DNA of 64,000 bases from Allobosea robiniae (lineage in GTDB: Bacteria; Pseudomonadota; Alphaproteobacteria; Rhizobiales; Beijerinckiaceae): positions 310,001-374,000 of the forward strand of contig NZ_FNBZ01000004.1 in NCBI RefSeq assembly GCF_900102525.1, written 5' to 3'. Within the stretch, counting starts at the first letter, position 1; each line of letters begins with the position of its first letter. The notes below the pieces were generated by a model. That model did not search any database and was not told the DNA's origin. It saw nothing but the letters and a program-made list of their open reading frames with translations. Both the position numbers and the translations under genes were made by a program. Below, one piece after another: positions 1 through 9,081 of the stretch.

Positions 1-459
1 AGCCTCCGCCCTGCGGCCCGCCCGCTCCAGCGCGATCGTCCGGTCGAGTTCCGAGAATTTCACGCCCATGTCCGCGCGCAGCTTGGCGACCCGCTCCTTC
101 TGAACGGGATCGGCATCGGCGAGCGCCGCGAGGATGTCGAGCTCAGGCCCGGCAGCGCCCCTGCCCTCGGTGAAGGGGTCGAGATAATCGGCCTCCCCGG
201 TCAGCAGGAAACCGCGCTGCCCGGTCTCGGCATCGCGCATCCGGCCGAGGAAGCGCTCGGCCCGCTCGCGGATCTCGATCGCGTGGGAAACACGGTCCGC
301 CGTCTGCCGCGCCTGCTGGTTGATCCAGGCGGCCAGCACGACCGCAACCGCGACCACCCCGATCGCGATGATCGTGGTCGTCGCCGAGCGAAGGCGCGCG
401 CCGAAGACCGGAAAAACCGGTATCGGAAAGCGGCTGCGGGGCCTCACCTGAGCAGACAT
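1..459 (-). CDS. CHASE3-domain sensor protein (N-terminal part, truncated by window edge)
   Basis: The reverse strand is open from an ATG at 459 to the first base, giving 153 residues. A hydrophobic segment near residues 25-45 (TTIIAIGVVAVAVVLAAW) is followed by a helical extracytoplasmic region with the CHASE3 signature RDAETGQRGFLLTGE and a YLDPF continuation. CHASE3 is a periplasmic sensing domain normally joined to a histidine kinase, a diguanylate cyclase or a chemoreceptor signalling domain. The output domain lies outside the window, so the protein class cannot be decided; a sensor histidine kinase is the commonest form in this order. The gene is upstream of and divergent from nothing visible; the next gene on the same strand starts upstream at 964. 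Confidence 0.75.
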   Translation of the reverse strand, partial: MSAQVRPRSRFPIPVFPVFGARLRSATTTIIAIGVVAVAVVLAAWINQQARQTADRVSHAIEIRERAERFLGRMRDAETGQRGFLLTGEADYLDPFTEGRGAAGPELDILAALADADPVQKERVAKLRADMGVKFSELDRTIALERAGRRAEA

Positions 460-538
460 GCAGATCTTGTTACGGGACGCATGCCGACATCCCTATGTAA
501 AAAGACATGCCTCGTCCATGTCGCCGATCAGCGCGGAA

Positions 539-964
539 TCAGGCTTCCCCATCGTCATCCGCGCCGCCCGCAACGATCTGGCGGCCCAGAATTGCGCCGA
601 GAACGACGATGCCGCCGGCGGCCGCCATCCGCCAGCTCAGGCGCGATCCGATGAGCTTGGCGGCCAGCGGCGCGGCGGCCAGAGCCGCGGTTGCGGCGGG
701 ACGCGGTGGCCGGCGGCGGTTCTTGACGATCACCGCCATGCCCAGCGCCAGCAAGGCCGCGAGGAAAAGGCCACCGGCAATCCAGAGGCTGGCGGCGACC
801 GCGCCATAGCGCAGCGCCAGGACGGTATGCAGCGCGTTCAACGCATAGCCGCCGGCGCAGAGCATCAGCAGCGCGGCGAGGCCGAACAGGCCGTAGACGG
901 TGACATTGCGCCTCACCACCCCGGAGACCTCCGAGGTGATGAAGGATCCGATCCCCCCGAACAT
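539..964 (-). CDS. Two-TM membrane protein, YqjE/holin superfamily III-like
   Basis: A 141-residue protein with two hydrophobic segments, roughly residues 22-47 (VYGLFGLAALLMLCAGGY) and 55-80 (ASLWIAGGLFLAALLALGMA), then an Arg/Pro/Ala-rich tail and a third weaker hydrophobic stretch near residues 112-130. It begins 2 nt after the stop of the DUF883/YqjD-like gene, so the two are almost certainly co-transcribed. In Escherichia coli the yqjD and yqjE genes have the same order and the same protein architecture (a ribosome-associated tail-anchored protein followed by a two-TM holin-III-like protein). Function is unknown; the assignment rests on topology and neighbour rather than on a strong sequence motif. 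Confidence 0.7.
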   Translation of the reverse strand: MFGGIGSFITSEVSGVVRRNVTVYGLFGLAALLMLCAGGYALNALHTVLALRYGAVAASLWIAGGLFLAALLALGMAVIVKNRRRPPRPAATAALAAAPLAAKLIGSRLSWRMAAAGGIVVLGAILGRQIVAGGADDDGEA

Positions 965-966
965 GG

Positions 967-1326
967 TCAGCGCGCCGACAGGAAGCCGACGAACAAGCCG
1001 ACCGCCGCCGCCAGCCCCAGCGCACGCAGCGGCCGCTCGCGGATTTCCGCCTCGATCAGCTGCTGCAATTCGGTGGCCTGCTCCTTAGCGACGTCGACCA
1101 TCCTGTCGGTGTCGACGCCGACGGCGCGCAGGCGCTCGCTGACGGTGGCGGCGATATCCTCGGCGCTGCGCGTCAGGGTATCCTCCAAGGCGCTCGCCTG
1201 GCGCCTGGCGCGGGCTCCGGCCTGGCGCGCTTCCGCCGCGACATCCTCGGCGCCGGCCTCGACCTCGGCCTTCGCACGCTTGGCGGCGGCGGCAGCCTGA
1301 CGTTTCGCGGATGTCGTGGTGGCCAT
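967..1326 (-). CDS. DUF883/YqjD-like tail-anchored membrane protein
   Basis: A 119-residue protein starting MATTTSAKRQ. It has a long Ala/Lys/Glu-rich amphipathic helix, a conserved acidic-basic stretch (EAEIRERPLRALGLAAAVG) and a single C-terminal hydrophobic segment with Gly spacing ending FLSAR. This is the organisation of the ElaB/YqjD/DUF883 family, whose E. coli members anchor ribosomes to the inner membrane in stationary phase. The start at 1326 is preferred over an upstream in-frame start at 1410 because the extra 28 residues are not family-like. It is followed after 2 nt by the YqjE-like gene. The molecular role here is inferred only from family. Confidence 0.8.
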   Translation of the reverse strand: MATTTSAKRQAAAAAKRAKAEVEAGAEDVAAEARQAGARARRQASALEDTLTRSAEDIAATVSERLRAVGVDTDRMVDVAKEQATELQQLIEAEIRERPLRALGLAAAVGLFVGFLSAR

Positions 1327-1444
1327 GGCGGTATCGTCCTGTCGCTGATGGAAATTCGGATGGTGGCGAGGAGACGCGGCAGCCGCAAGGGCCACCACAT
1401 GATCGGGCAACGCGGCCGCTCCGGTTCTGTTCCGAGCGTGACGC

Positions 1445-2539
1445 TCAGGCAGCCTCGGCTTCGCCGGCCTCTTCGGCCTCCTCCTTGGCCTTTTCGCGGC
1501 GATAGCGCGCGAACTCCTCCTGCGCCACCATGGCGACGATCACGATCGGCGTCGAGAGTACCGCGCCGACCGGGCCCCAGAGCCAAAGCCAGAAGATGAA
1601 GGCGATGAAGACGAGGAAAGGCGAGATGGTCAATCGGTTGCCGACGAAGACCGGCGTGACCGCGTTACCCTCGATCAGGTGCAGGACGTAATAGGCCGCC
1701 GCCGGCCAGAGCGCCGCGAGGATCGAGGGCGCATCGAGCAGTGCGCCGGCCAGAAGCATGATCGCGACGATGATCGGGCCGATGAAGGCGAGGTAGTTGA
1801 GCAGGAAGGCGAGCGCCCCCCAGAACACCGGGAATGGCAGGCCGGCGACCCAGGCGATCGCCATGGTGAGGATGCCCATGCCGAGATTGATCATCGTCAC
1901 CAGCGCGAAATAGCGTGCCACCCGCGACTCGATCTCCTCGAAGAAGGAGCCGGCCGAGCGGCGCGCGCCCCGGCCGAGGCAGAGCCGGAGCACCCGCGCC
2001 TTGAGATGACGGCGCGTCGCCAGCCAGAAATAGATCGTCGCGACAAAGATCAGCAGCCCGCCCGCCGCCGCGGACGAGGTGAGCGCGATGTCGAAGAGCG
2101 GATTGCCCTGGGACACGCTGAGCTCGGCGCCCTTGCCGGTGATCGAGGCAATGCCGCGCTTGAATTCGTCCATGAAGGCGAAGACCCCGGCGAGCTTGCC
2201 CTGCAGGGCCGCCATCATCGCCGGAGCCTGATCGCTCCAGCCGGCAACGGGCACGGCGAGGATCGCGATCGCGCCGAAGAGCAGGCCGATGAAGAGCAGC
2301 ACCACCAGTGCCGCGGCGGCGTGCTGCGGCACCCGGTGCCGCGCCAGCACGTCGACGAGCGGCCCGAGCACGAGCCCGAAGATCACGCCGGCCGTGACCG
2401 GCATGGCGATGACCTTGGTCAGCGCCAGCGAGGCCGTCGCCAGGATGAGGAAGATGCCGACAATGGCATAGCGGACGATGAGATCATGCTCATACGGCGT
2501 GACCTCTTCGGTTTCCTCCGCCGATTCCGGTTCCGCCAT
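1445..2539 (-). CDS. AI-2E family transporter (PerM-like permease)
   Basis: An integral membrane protein of about 364 residues (start MAEPES at 2539; in-frame alternatives at 2578 and 2629). The hydrophobic pattern gives roughly seven or eight TM helices: a pair near the N-terminus, a long soluble central region (GWSDQAPAMMAALQGKLAGV) and a C-terminal block with LAFIGPIIVAIMLLAGALLD and LIEGNAVTPVFVGNRLTISP. The NAVTP-GNRLTISPF motif near the end is diagnostic of the AI-2E transporter/UPF0118 family, members of which export signalling molecules or Na+. The substrate cannot be told from sequence. The C-terminus is charged and Glu/Ala rich. It is a single gene flanked by intergenic gaps of about 120 nt. 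Confidence 0.87.
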   Translation of the reverse strand: MAEPESAEETEEVTPYEHDLIVRYAIVGIFLILATASLALTKVIAMPVTAGVIFGLVLGPLVDVLARHRVPQHAAAALVVLLFIGLLFGAIAILAVPVAGWSDQAPAMMAALQGKLAGVFAFMDEFKRGIASITGKGAELSVSQGNPLFDIALTSSAAAGGLLIFVATIYFWLATRRHLKARVLRLCLGRGARRSAGSFFEEIESRVARYFALVTMINLGMGILTMAIAWVAGLPFPVFWGALAFLLNYLAFIGPIIVAIMLLAGALLDAPSILAALWPAAAYYVLHLIEGNAVTPVFVGNRLTISPFLVFIAFIFWLWLWGPVGAVLSTPIVIVAMVAQEEFARYRREKAKEEAEEAGEAEAA

Positions 2540-2668
2540 GTAGCGCGGAAACGGCCGCCAGGCCGATGAGCTGAGCATGGGATGTTCCAACGCGCGATCC
2601 GCGCCCCCCTGGCGCGTCAGAGATAGCAACGCCGGAAGGATCGGCCGGGTTCCGGTTGGTCAGCCGTC

Positions 2669-5600
2669 CTAGTGCGCCTCGTCCCAGTTGCCGGCGGCCC
2701 GGGCCTCGACCGCGAGCGGCACCCTGAGCTGCACGGCCGGGTGCGGTGCCTCCACCATGACCTTCTCGATGATCGGCAGGGTCTTCTCGACCTCGGCCTC
2801 CGGCACCTCGAAGACGAGCTCGTCATGGACCTGCAGCAGCATGCGGGCGCCCAGCCGATTGGCGGCGAGCGCCGCATCCATGCGGGTCATCGCCCGGCGG
2901 ATGATGTCGGCGGCCGAGCCCTGGATCGGTGCGTTGATCGCCTGGCGCTCGACGAAGGCGCGCTCGGACGGATTCTTCGAGGCGACCGCGGGGAAATGGC
3001 AGACGCGGCCGAAGATCGTGGTGACCTGAGCATGGGCGCGCACATGGGTCTTGGTCTGGTCCATGTAGTCGCGGATGCCGGGAAAGCGCTCGAAATACTT
3101 GCGGATATAGGCGCTGGCCTCCTCGCGGCCGATGCCGAGCTGGTTGGCGAGGCCGAAGGCCGAAATGCCGTAGATGATGCCGAAATTGATCGCCTTGGCG
3201 CGGCGGCGCACCTCGCTCGGCATGCCCTGGACCGGCACCCCGAACATCTCGGATGCCGTCATCGCATGGATGTCGATGCCATCGGCGAAGGCCTGCCGGA
3301 GCTGCGGGATCTCGGCGATATGGGCGAGCAGGCGCAATTCGATCTGGCTGTAGTCGGCCGAGACCAGCTTGAAGCCCTTTTCCGGCACGAAGGCGGTGCG
3401 GATCTTGCGGCCGGCCTCGGTGCGGATCGGGATGTTCTGGAGGTTGGGCTCGGAGGAGGAGAGCCGGCCCGTCGTCGTCGCCGCCAGCGCATAGGAGGTG
3501 TGGACCCGGTTGGTCTGCGGATTCACGTAGCCCGGCAGTGAATCGGTATAGGTCGATTTCAGCTTGGCGAGCTGGCGCCATTCCAGGATCTTCGAGGGCA
3601 GCGGATGGCCCTGCTCGGCGAGGTCCTCGAGCACGCCGGCGCCGGTCGCCCATTGGCCGGTCGCTGTCTTCTTGGCGCCTTCGAGCCCCATCTTGCCGAA
3701 CAGGATGTCGCCGAGCTGCTTGGGGCTGCCGATGGTGAATTTCTCGCCGGCGAGCTCGTAGATCTCGTCCTCCAGCCGGGCCAGCCCCTGCGCGAAATCG
3801 CCGGAGAGGCGGGAGAGGATCTGCCGGTCGATCGCGATGCCGCGCCGCTCCATCCGGGCGAGAACCTCGACCATCGGCCGTTCCAGCACCTCGTAGACCG
3901 CGGTCTTCTTCTCGGCGGCGAGGCGTGGCTTCAGCGTGAGCCAGAGCCGGAGCGTGACGTCGGCATCCTCGGCGGCATAGTCGGTGGCGCGGTCGAGCGG
4001 CACCTTGTCGAAGGTGATCTGGTTCTTGCCGGTGCCGGCGACCTGCGCATAGGGAATCGTCTCGTGGCCGAGATGCAGTTCCGAGAGCTTGTCCATGCCG
4101 TGGCTGTTGCTGCCGGCATCGAGCGCGTAGGAGATCAGCATGGTGTCCTCGACCGGGGACACGCTGAGCCCGTGGCGCTCCAGTACCAGCAGGTCGTATT
4201 TCAGGTTCTGGCCGATCTTGAGCACGCCGGCATCGGCGAGCAGCGGCTTCAGGGCGGCGACCGCCTGCGTCAGCGGAATCTGGTCGGCCAGCAGGCCCTC
4301 GTCGAAGAGCCCGCCATCGCCGGCGCGATGCTGCAGCGGGATGTAGCAGGCGCGGCCGGGCGCGACCGCGAGCGAGATGCCGACGAGATCGGCCTGCATC
4401 GCGTCGAGCGAGTTGGTCTCGGTGTCGAGAGCGACATGGCCGACCTCGGAAGCCCAGCCGATCCAGCGCTCGAGATCGGCGAGCGTGCGCACGCATTCGT
4501 ATTTCGAGCGATCGATCTTGCCGGCGAGCGCCTCGTTCTTGCGGGCGCTCGCCAGATCGCCCGGCTTCAGCCAGCCGTCTTCGCCAGCAGGGGCGCCTGC
4601 AACAGCGGCAGCAGGCGCGGGAGATGTCGCAAGAGCCAGGCCGGGAGCCGCATCCTCGGCGGCATCCGCCCCGACATAGAGCGCCTTCAGCTCCGCCGCG
4701 CGCGCGCCGCCCGGAGCCAGCTCCGGATCGGCATCGACGGCGCCGACATCTGCCTCATAGGCCTCGGCGACGCGCTTGGTGATGGTGGTGAACTCCATCG
4801 CCTTGAGGAAGGCGATGAGCTTCGCCGGATCGGGCTGCTCCAGCGTCAGGTTCTCCAGCGGCGTCTCGACCTTCACGTCGTCGACGAGGCTGACGAGCTT
4901 GTGGGAGATGCGGACCTTCTCGATCACCTCGGGATTGGTCAGCGTCTCCCGGCGCTTCGGCTGCTTGATCTCGCCGGCGCGCGCCAGCAGGGTTTCGAGA
5001 TCGCCATATTCGCCGATGAGCTGGGCTGCCGTCTTGATGCCGATGCCCGGCGCGCCCGGCACGTTGTCGGTGGCGTCGCCGGCCAGCGCCTGCACGTCGG
5101 TGACCTTCTCGGGCATGACGCCGAAATACTCGACGACCTCGGGCTCGCCGATGCGGCGCTCGGCCCGGAAGCCGGCGCCCTTCTTTTGGTCGCCGGAGGC
5201 GGGATCGTACATCGCGACGCCCGGCTTCACGAGCTGCATCAGGTCCTTGTCGGCGGAGACGATGAGGACATCGGCGCCGACCTCGCGGGCCTGTTTCGCA
5301 TAGGTCGCGATCAGGTCGTCGGCCTCGTAGACATCCTGCTCGACCGGGATCAAGCCGAAGGCGCGCACCGCCTCGCGCATCAGCGGGAACTGGGGAATGA
5401 GATCGGGCGGCGGATCGGAGCGGTTGCCCTTGTAGGCCGGATAGATCGCCTTGCGGAACGAGTTCTCCGACTTGTCGAAGACGATGGCGAGATGGGTCGG
5501 CCGGACGCCGAGCACGCCCTCGCGCACGAACTGGAAGAGCTTCGTCGCGAAGAGCCGAACCGCACCCGAGGGCAGCCCGTCCGAGCGGGCATTGTATTTC

Positions 5601-5713
5601 CGGTCCTGGTTGATCGACTGGAAATAGGCCCGGAAGATGAAGTTCGAGCCGTCGACCAGGAAGAGGTGGTCGCCGGGCTTCAGGGCGGGGGCGGTCGTGG
5701 TTGTCTCGCTCAT
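2669..5713 (-). CDS. polA: DNA polymerase I
   Basis: A 1014-residue three-domain repair and Okazaki-maturation polymerase. The N-terminal 5' nuclease begins LFLVDGSNFIFRAYF and contains the acidic stretch IVSADKDLMQL and a helix-hairpin-helix GIGIKTAAQL. A variable Ala-rich linker follows. The 3'-5' exonuclease retains its metal ligands (ALDTETNSLD, NLKYD, YAAEDADVT), so proofreading should be active. The polymerase domain has motif A DYSQIELRLLAHI, motif B RRRAKAINFGIIYG and motif C LLQVHDELVFEV. The start MSETTTT at 5713 is preferred over an upstream in-frame start at 5908, which would run into an intergenic repeat. It is longer than E. coli PolA (928 aa) mainly in the linker, as usual in Hyphomicrobiales. 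Confidence 0.97.
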   Translation of the reverse strand: MSETTTTAPALKPGDHLFLVDGSNFIFRAYFQSINQDRKYNARSDGLPSGAVRLFATKLFQFVREGVLGVRPTHLAIVFDKSENSFRKAIYPAYKGNRSDPPPDLIPQFPLMREAVRAFGLIPVEQDVYEADDLIATYAKQAREVGADVLIVSADKDLMQLVKPGVAMYDPASGDQKKGAGFRAERRIGEPEVVEYFGVMPEKVTDVQALAGDATDNVPGAPGIGIKTAAQLIGEYGDLETLLARAGEIKQPKRRETLTNPEVIEKVRISHKLVSLVDDVKVETPLENLTLEQPDPAKLIAFLKAMEFTTITKRVAEAYEADVGAVDADPELAPGGARAAELKALYVGADAAEDAAPGLALATSPAPAAAVAGAPAGEDGWLKPGDLASARKNEALAGKIDRSKYECVRTLADLERWIGWASEVGHVALDTETNSLDAMQADLVGISLAVAPGRACYIPLQHRAGDGGLFDEGLLADQIPLTQAVAALKPLLADAGVLKIGQNLKYDLLVLERHGLSVSPVEDTMLISYALDAGSNSHGMDKLSELHLGHETIPYAQVAGTGKNQITFDKVPLDRATDYAAEDADVTLRLWLTLKPRLAAEKKTAVYEVLERPMVEVLARMERRGIAIDRQILSRLSGDFAQGLARLEDEIYELAGEKFTIGSPKQLGDILFGKMGLEGAKKTATGQWATGAGVLEDLAEQGHPLPSKILEWRQLAKLKSTYTDSLPGYVNPQTNRVHTSYALAATTTGRLSSSEPNLQNIPIRTEAGRKIRTAFVPEKGFKLVSADYSQIELRLLAHIAEIPQLRQAFADGIDIHAMTASEMFGVPVQGMPSEVRRRAKAINFGIIYGISAFGLANQLGIGREEASAYIRKYFERFPGIRDYMDQTKTHVRAHAQVTTIFGRVCHFPAVASKNPSERAFVERQAINAPIQGSAADIIRRAMTRMDAALAANRLGARMLLQVHDELVFEVPEAEVEKTLPIIEKVMVEAPHPAVQLRVPLAVEARAAGNWDEAH

Positions 5714-5811
5714 GGCGCGGACCATAAGCGGGCGGGCGCGAGCGGTCCATGGGCTGCGCGGCGGCGGGTGCTCAAAGCTGTCAGGAATGAGAGGCCCCGC
5801 CGGAATCGCGG

Positions 5812-5903
5812 CGTCATGCACGCCCTTGTGGTGAGCATCCACGTCTTGAACACGGCACTTGACCCGCAAAGACGTGGATGGCCGGGACAAGCCCGGCCAT
5901 GAC
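5812..5903. repeat. Dispersed palindromic intergenic element, copy 1
   Basis: A 92-nt element between polA and the aldo/keto reductase gene. Its ends are inverted (CGTCATG ... CATGACG), the inner arms CATCCACGTCTT (5836-5847) and AAGACGTGGATG (5869-5880) are perfectly complementary, and the right end contains the small hairpin GCCGGG-ACAA-GCCCGGC. A second copy with about the same length and order of blocks is at 45881-45973. No coding potential and no terminal features of an insertion sequence. It is best described as a REP/MITE-like intergenic palindrome. Confidence 0.85.
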
Positions 5904-5923
5904 GGCAATGGCAGCGCTTCCGA

Positions 5924-6862
5924 CTACTTCGTGATCGTATCGATCTCCGCCAGATCCTCGGCCGTCAGCGCCCAGTCGGCGGCCTTGACGTTGGCGGCGA
6001 CCTGCTCCGGCTTCGTCGCTCCGGCGATGACGCTGGAGACCACGGGCTGAGCCGCCAGCCAGGAAAAGGCGAGTTCCACCAGCGTATGGCCGCGCTGCTC
6101 GGCGAAGGCGGTCAGCCCCTCGATCCGATGCCAGTTATCCGCGCTGAAGATCTCGTCGGCGCGCTGCGGCAGCTTGCTCAGGCGCGCGCCTTCCGGCATC
6201 GCCGCGCCGCGCTTGTACTTGCCGGTCAGCGCCCCGTTGGCGAGCGGGAAATAGGGCAGCAGGCCCATGCCGTAATGGGCGATGGCCGGGATCAGGTCCG
6301 CCTCGGCACCGCGCTTCAGCAGGCTGTACTCGTCCTGCGCCGAGGCGAAGCCGGGAATGCCGAGATCGCGCGCCGTCCACTGCGCATCGGCGACCTGCCA
6401 GGCGACGACGTTCGAGCAGCCGATATAGCGGACCTTGCCCTGGCGGACGAGGTCGTCCATGGCGCGCAGGGTCTCCTCGATCGGGGTCAGCGGATCGGGC
6501 CGATGGAGCTGATAGAGATCGAGCCAGTCGGTCTTGAGGCGCCGGAGCGAATCCTCGACCGCGTTCATGATGTAGCGGCGCGAACCGCCCTTCTTCACGC
6601 CCTCAGTATCCATGTCCATGCCGAACTTGCTGGCGAGCACGATCTGCTTGCGGCGCGCGCCCAGCACCTCGCCCAAAGCCGTCTCGGAGCCGCCGCGCTC
6701 GCCATAGATGTCGGCGGTGTCGAACAGGGTGATGCCATGCTCGATCGCGGCATCGACGACCTTGCGCGTCGCGTCGAGATCGATGCGCCCGCCGAAATTG
6801 TTGCAGCCGAGCCCGACGAGCGAGACGCGCAGGCCCGAGCGGCCGAGATTGCGGAATTGCAT
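5924..6862 (-). CDS. Aldo/keto reductase
   Basis: A 312-residue NADPH-dependent oxidoreductase of the AKR superfamily (TIM barrel). The start MQFRNLGRSGLRVS at 6862 matches the family N-terminus; the upstream in-frame extension to 7021 runs through an intergenic palindrome and is rejected. Catalytic elements are visible: FDTADIYGERGGSE (Asp and Tyr), LASKFG (Lys) and YQLHRPDP (His), with the coenzyme-binding SVIAGATKPEQVAANV near the C-terminus. It resembles the YhdN/general stress AKR subgroup, which reduces aldehydes, but the substrate is unknown. It stands alone between two repeat-bearing gaps. Confidence 0.92.
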   Translation of the reverse strand: MQFRNLGRSGLRVSLVGLGCNNFGGRIDLDATRKVVDAAIEHGITLFDTADIYGERGGSETALGEVLGARRKQIVLASKFGMDMDTEGVKKGGSRRYIMNAVEDSLRRLKTDWLDLYQLHRPDPLTPIEETLRAMDDLVRQGKVRYIGCSNVVAWQVADAQWTARDLGIPGFASAQDEYSLLKRGAEADLIPAIAHYGMGLLPYFPLANGALTGKYKRGAAMPEGARLSKLPQRADEIFSADNWHRIEGLTAFAEQRGHTLVELAFSWLAAQPVVSSVIAGATKPEQVAANVKAADWALTAEDLAEIDTITK

Positions 6863-6881
6863 GGTGGTGATCCTTCCCCTT

Positions 6882-6930
6882 TCGCATCGGACCGAAAAGT
6901 GGCCCCACTTTTCGGAAAAATCCGATGCGA
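6882..6930. repeat. 49-bp near-perfect intergenic palindrome
   Basis: Arms TCGCATCGGA (6882-6891) and TCCGATGCGA (6921-6930) pair perfectly, and inside them CCGAAAAGTGG (6892-6902) pairs with CCACTTTTCGG (6905-6915). Sequences of this kind (CATCGG-CCGAAAAGTGG palindromes) recur between genes of Hyphomicrobiales. Related palindromes are at 10467-10563. It lies just upstream of the aldo/keto reductase start, where it might affect transcript stability. Confidence 0.8.
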
Positions 6931-6941
6931 CAACATTTTGA

Positions 6942-6983
6942 TCGATCATCGTGACCGCGTCCGGCCGGACGCGCGATGATCGA
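6942..6983. repeat. 42-bp intergenic palindrome
   Basis: Outer arms TCGATCATCG (6942-6951) and CGATGATCGA (6974-6983) and inner arms CGCGTCCGG (6956-6964) and CCGGACGCG (6965-6973) are perfectly complementary, separated only by the short unpaired TGAC on the left side. It lies 11 nt from the previous palindrome. Two strong hairpins in tandem fill the gap between typA and the aldo/keto reductase gene. Confidence 0.75.
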
Positions 6984-7065
6984 GAGGCGGGCAGAGGATC
7001 AGAGCGAACGGTCGAGGGCAATCGCCCAGTGCGTCATCCGCGGGCTGCGCTCAGCGCAGACCCCG

Positions 7066-7097
7066 AAACGAAAATGCCCGGGCTCTCGCCCGGGCAT
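7066..7097 (-). terminator. Rho-independent terminator of typA
   Basis: On the minus strand a perfect 10-bp stem (ATGCCCGGGC / GCCCGGGCAT, 7074-7097) with a GAGA tetraloop is followed by TTTCGTTT. It sits 6 nt beyond the typA stop codon, the expected place for its intrinsic terminator. Confidence 0.85.
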
Positions 7098-7103
7098 CTG
7101 AAC

Positions 7104-8927
7104 TCAGGCCACTTCGGCCTTCTGCTTCTGCGAGCGCTTGCGCTCGTTCGGGTCGAGGATGCCCTTGCGCAGGCGGATCGACTTCGGGGTGACCTCGACG
7201 AGCTCGTCGTCGTCGATCCAGGCGAGCGAACGCTCCAGCGTCATCCGGATCGGCGGCGTCAGGCGCACCGCCTCGTCCTTCGAGGTGGTGCGGATGTTGG
7301 TGAGCTTCTTGCCCTTGAGCACGTTCACCTCGAGATCGTTCTCGCGGGTGTGCTCGCCGACGATCATGCCCTGATAGACCTTCCAGCCGGGCTCGATCAT
7401 CATCGGGCCGCGGTCCTCGAGGTTCCACAGCGCATAGGCCACGGCCTCGCCGGTCTCCATCGCGATCAGCACGCCGTTGCGGCGCCCGCCGATCTCGCCC
7501 TTGTAGGGCAGGTAGTCATGGAACAGCCGGTTCATGATCGCGGTGCCGCGCGTGTCGGTCAGCAACTCGCCCTGATAGCCGATGAGGCCGCGGGTCGGAG
7601 CGTGGAAGACCAGGCGCAGGCGATTGCCGCCGGACGGACGCATCTCCAGCATGTCGGCCTTGCGCTCCGACATCTTCTGCACGACGACGCCGGAATGCTC
7701 CTCGTCGACGTCGATCACGACCTCTTCGATCGGCTCCAGCAGCTGGCCGTCCTCGCCGCGCTTCAGCACGACGCGGGGACGGGAGACGCCGAGCTCGAAG
7801 CCCTCGCGGCGCATCGTCTCGATCAGGATCGCGAGCTGCAATTCGCCACGGCCGGAGACGATGTAGCTGTCCTTGTCGGAGGCTTCCTCGATCTTCAGCG
7901 CGACATTGCCCTCGGCCTCCTTGAACAGGCGGTCGCGGATGACGCGGGTGGTGACCTTGTCGCCCTCGGTGCCGGCGAGCGGGGAATCGTTGACCATGAA
8001 GGTCATCGACACCGTCGGCGGATCGATCGGCTGCGCCTTGATCGGGGTGTCGACTGACGGGTCGCAGAAGGTGTCGGCGACGGAGCCCTTCACCAGGCCC
8101 GCGATCGAGACGATGTCGCCGGCGACCGCTTCCTCGATCGGCTGACGCTCGAGGCCGCGGAAGGCCAGGATCTTCGAGATGCGGCCGGTCTCGACGGTCG
8201 AGCCGTCGCCGGAGAGCACCTTGATCGTCTGGTTCGGCTTGGCCGTGCCCGAGGTGACGCGGCCGGTGATGATGCGGCCGAGATAGGGATTGGCCTCCAG
8301 CAGCGTGCCGATCATGCGGAACGGGCCTTCCTCGACCTTGGGCTCCGGCACATGGGAGAGGATGAGATCGTACATCGGCGCGAGGCCGTTATCCTGCGGA
8401 CCTTCCGGCGAATGGGCCATCCAGCCCTGCTTGCCCGAGCCGTAGAGGATCGGGAAGTCGAGCTGCTCGTCGGTGGCGTCGAGCGCGGCGAAGAGGTCGA
8501 AGACCTCGTTGATGACCTCGGTGGTGCGGGCGTCCGGCTTGTCGACCTTGTTGATCGCGACGATCGGCTTGAGGCCGAGCTTCAGCGCCTTGGAGACCAC
8601 GAACTTGGTCTGCGGCATCGGGCCCTCGGCCGCATCGACCAGCACGATGGCCGAGTCGACCATGTTCAGGATGCGCTCGACCTCGCCGCCGAAATCGGCG
8701 TGGCCTGGGGTATCGACGATGTTGATGCGCGTATCCTTCCAGACGACCGAGGTCGCCTTGGCCAGGATGGTGATGCCGCGCTCCTTCTCGAGGTCGTTGG
8801 AATCCATCACGCGCTCGATGACGCGCTGGTTGTCGCGGTAGGTGCCGGACTGCTGCAAAAGCTTGTCGACGAGCGTGGTCTTGCCATGGTCGACGTGCGC
8901 GATGATGGCGATGTTGCGCATGGACAT
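7104..8927 (-). CDS. typA: Ribosome-associated translational GTPase TypA/BipA
   Basis: A 607-residue translation factor GTPase that binds the 70S ribosome at the EF-G site and assists 50S assembly and stress adaptation. G1 is [12 protein letters not shown] (residues 10-21), followed by the switch region EKERGITI, G3 [12 protein letters not shown] and G4 [11 protein letters not shown]-Tu domain 2, EF-G-like domains III and V and the BipA-specific C-terminal domain follow, including the family motif [17 protein letters not shown] and the C-terminal [13 protein letters not shown]. The start MSMRNIAI at 8927 fits the family; upstream in-frame sequence to 9188 is an intergenic gap. An intrinsic terminator follows the stop. 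It is a single transcription unit. Confidence 0.97.
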   Translation of the reverse strand: MSMRNIAIIAHVDHGKTTLVDKLLQQSGTYRDNQRVIERVMDSNDLEKERGITILAKATSVVWKDTRINIVDTPGHADFGGEVERILNMVDSAIVLVDAAEGPMPQTKFVVSKALKLGLKPIVAINKVDKPDARTTEVINEVFDLFAALDATDEQLDFPILYGSGKQGWMAHSPEGPQDNGLAPMYDLILSHVPEPKVEEGPFRMIGTLLEANPYLGRIITGRVTSGTAKPNQTIKVLSGDGSTVETGRISKILAFRGLERQPIEEAVAGDIVSIAGLVKGSVADTFCDPSVDTPIKAQPIDPPTVSMTFMVNDSPLAGTEGDKVTTRVIRDRLFKEAEGNVALKIEEASDKDSYIVSGRGELQLAILIETMRREGFELGVSRPRVVLKRGEDGQLLEPIEEVVIDVDEEHSGVVVQKMSERKADMLEMRPSGGNRLRLVFHAPTRGLIGYQGELLTDTRGTAIMNRLFHDYLPYKGEIGGRRNGVLIAMETGEAVAYALWNLEDRGPMMIEPGWKVYQGMIVGEHTRENDLEVNVLKGKKLTNIRTTSKDEAVRLTPPIRMTLERSLAWIDDDELVEVTPKSIRLRKGILDPNERKRSQKQKAEVA

Positions 8928-9081
8928 GCGGGTCTGGGCCTTGCTTTCAAGGCCACGAGCCGGTCTGGAGCGATGCCCCGCCGGCGCAGCCTGTTTCACG
9001 TGAATCTGGAATTCGTTGCGCTGCACATAAACGCTGGCGGGCTTTTCGGCAACCGCAGACGCTGCCGAAAAGTAAATGCCT

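Noticed and set aside
3605..5902. Long plus-strand ORF (765 residues) opposite polA
   Set aside because: It is antisense to a clear DNA polymerase I gene, rich in Arg/Gly/Asp with no recognisable domain, and typical of high-GC antisense open frames.
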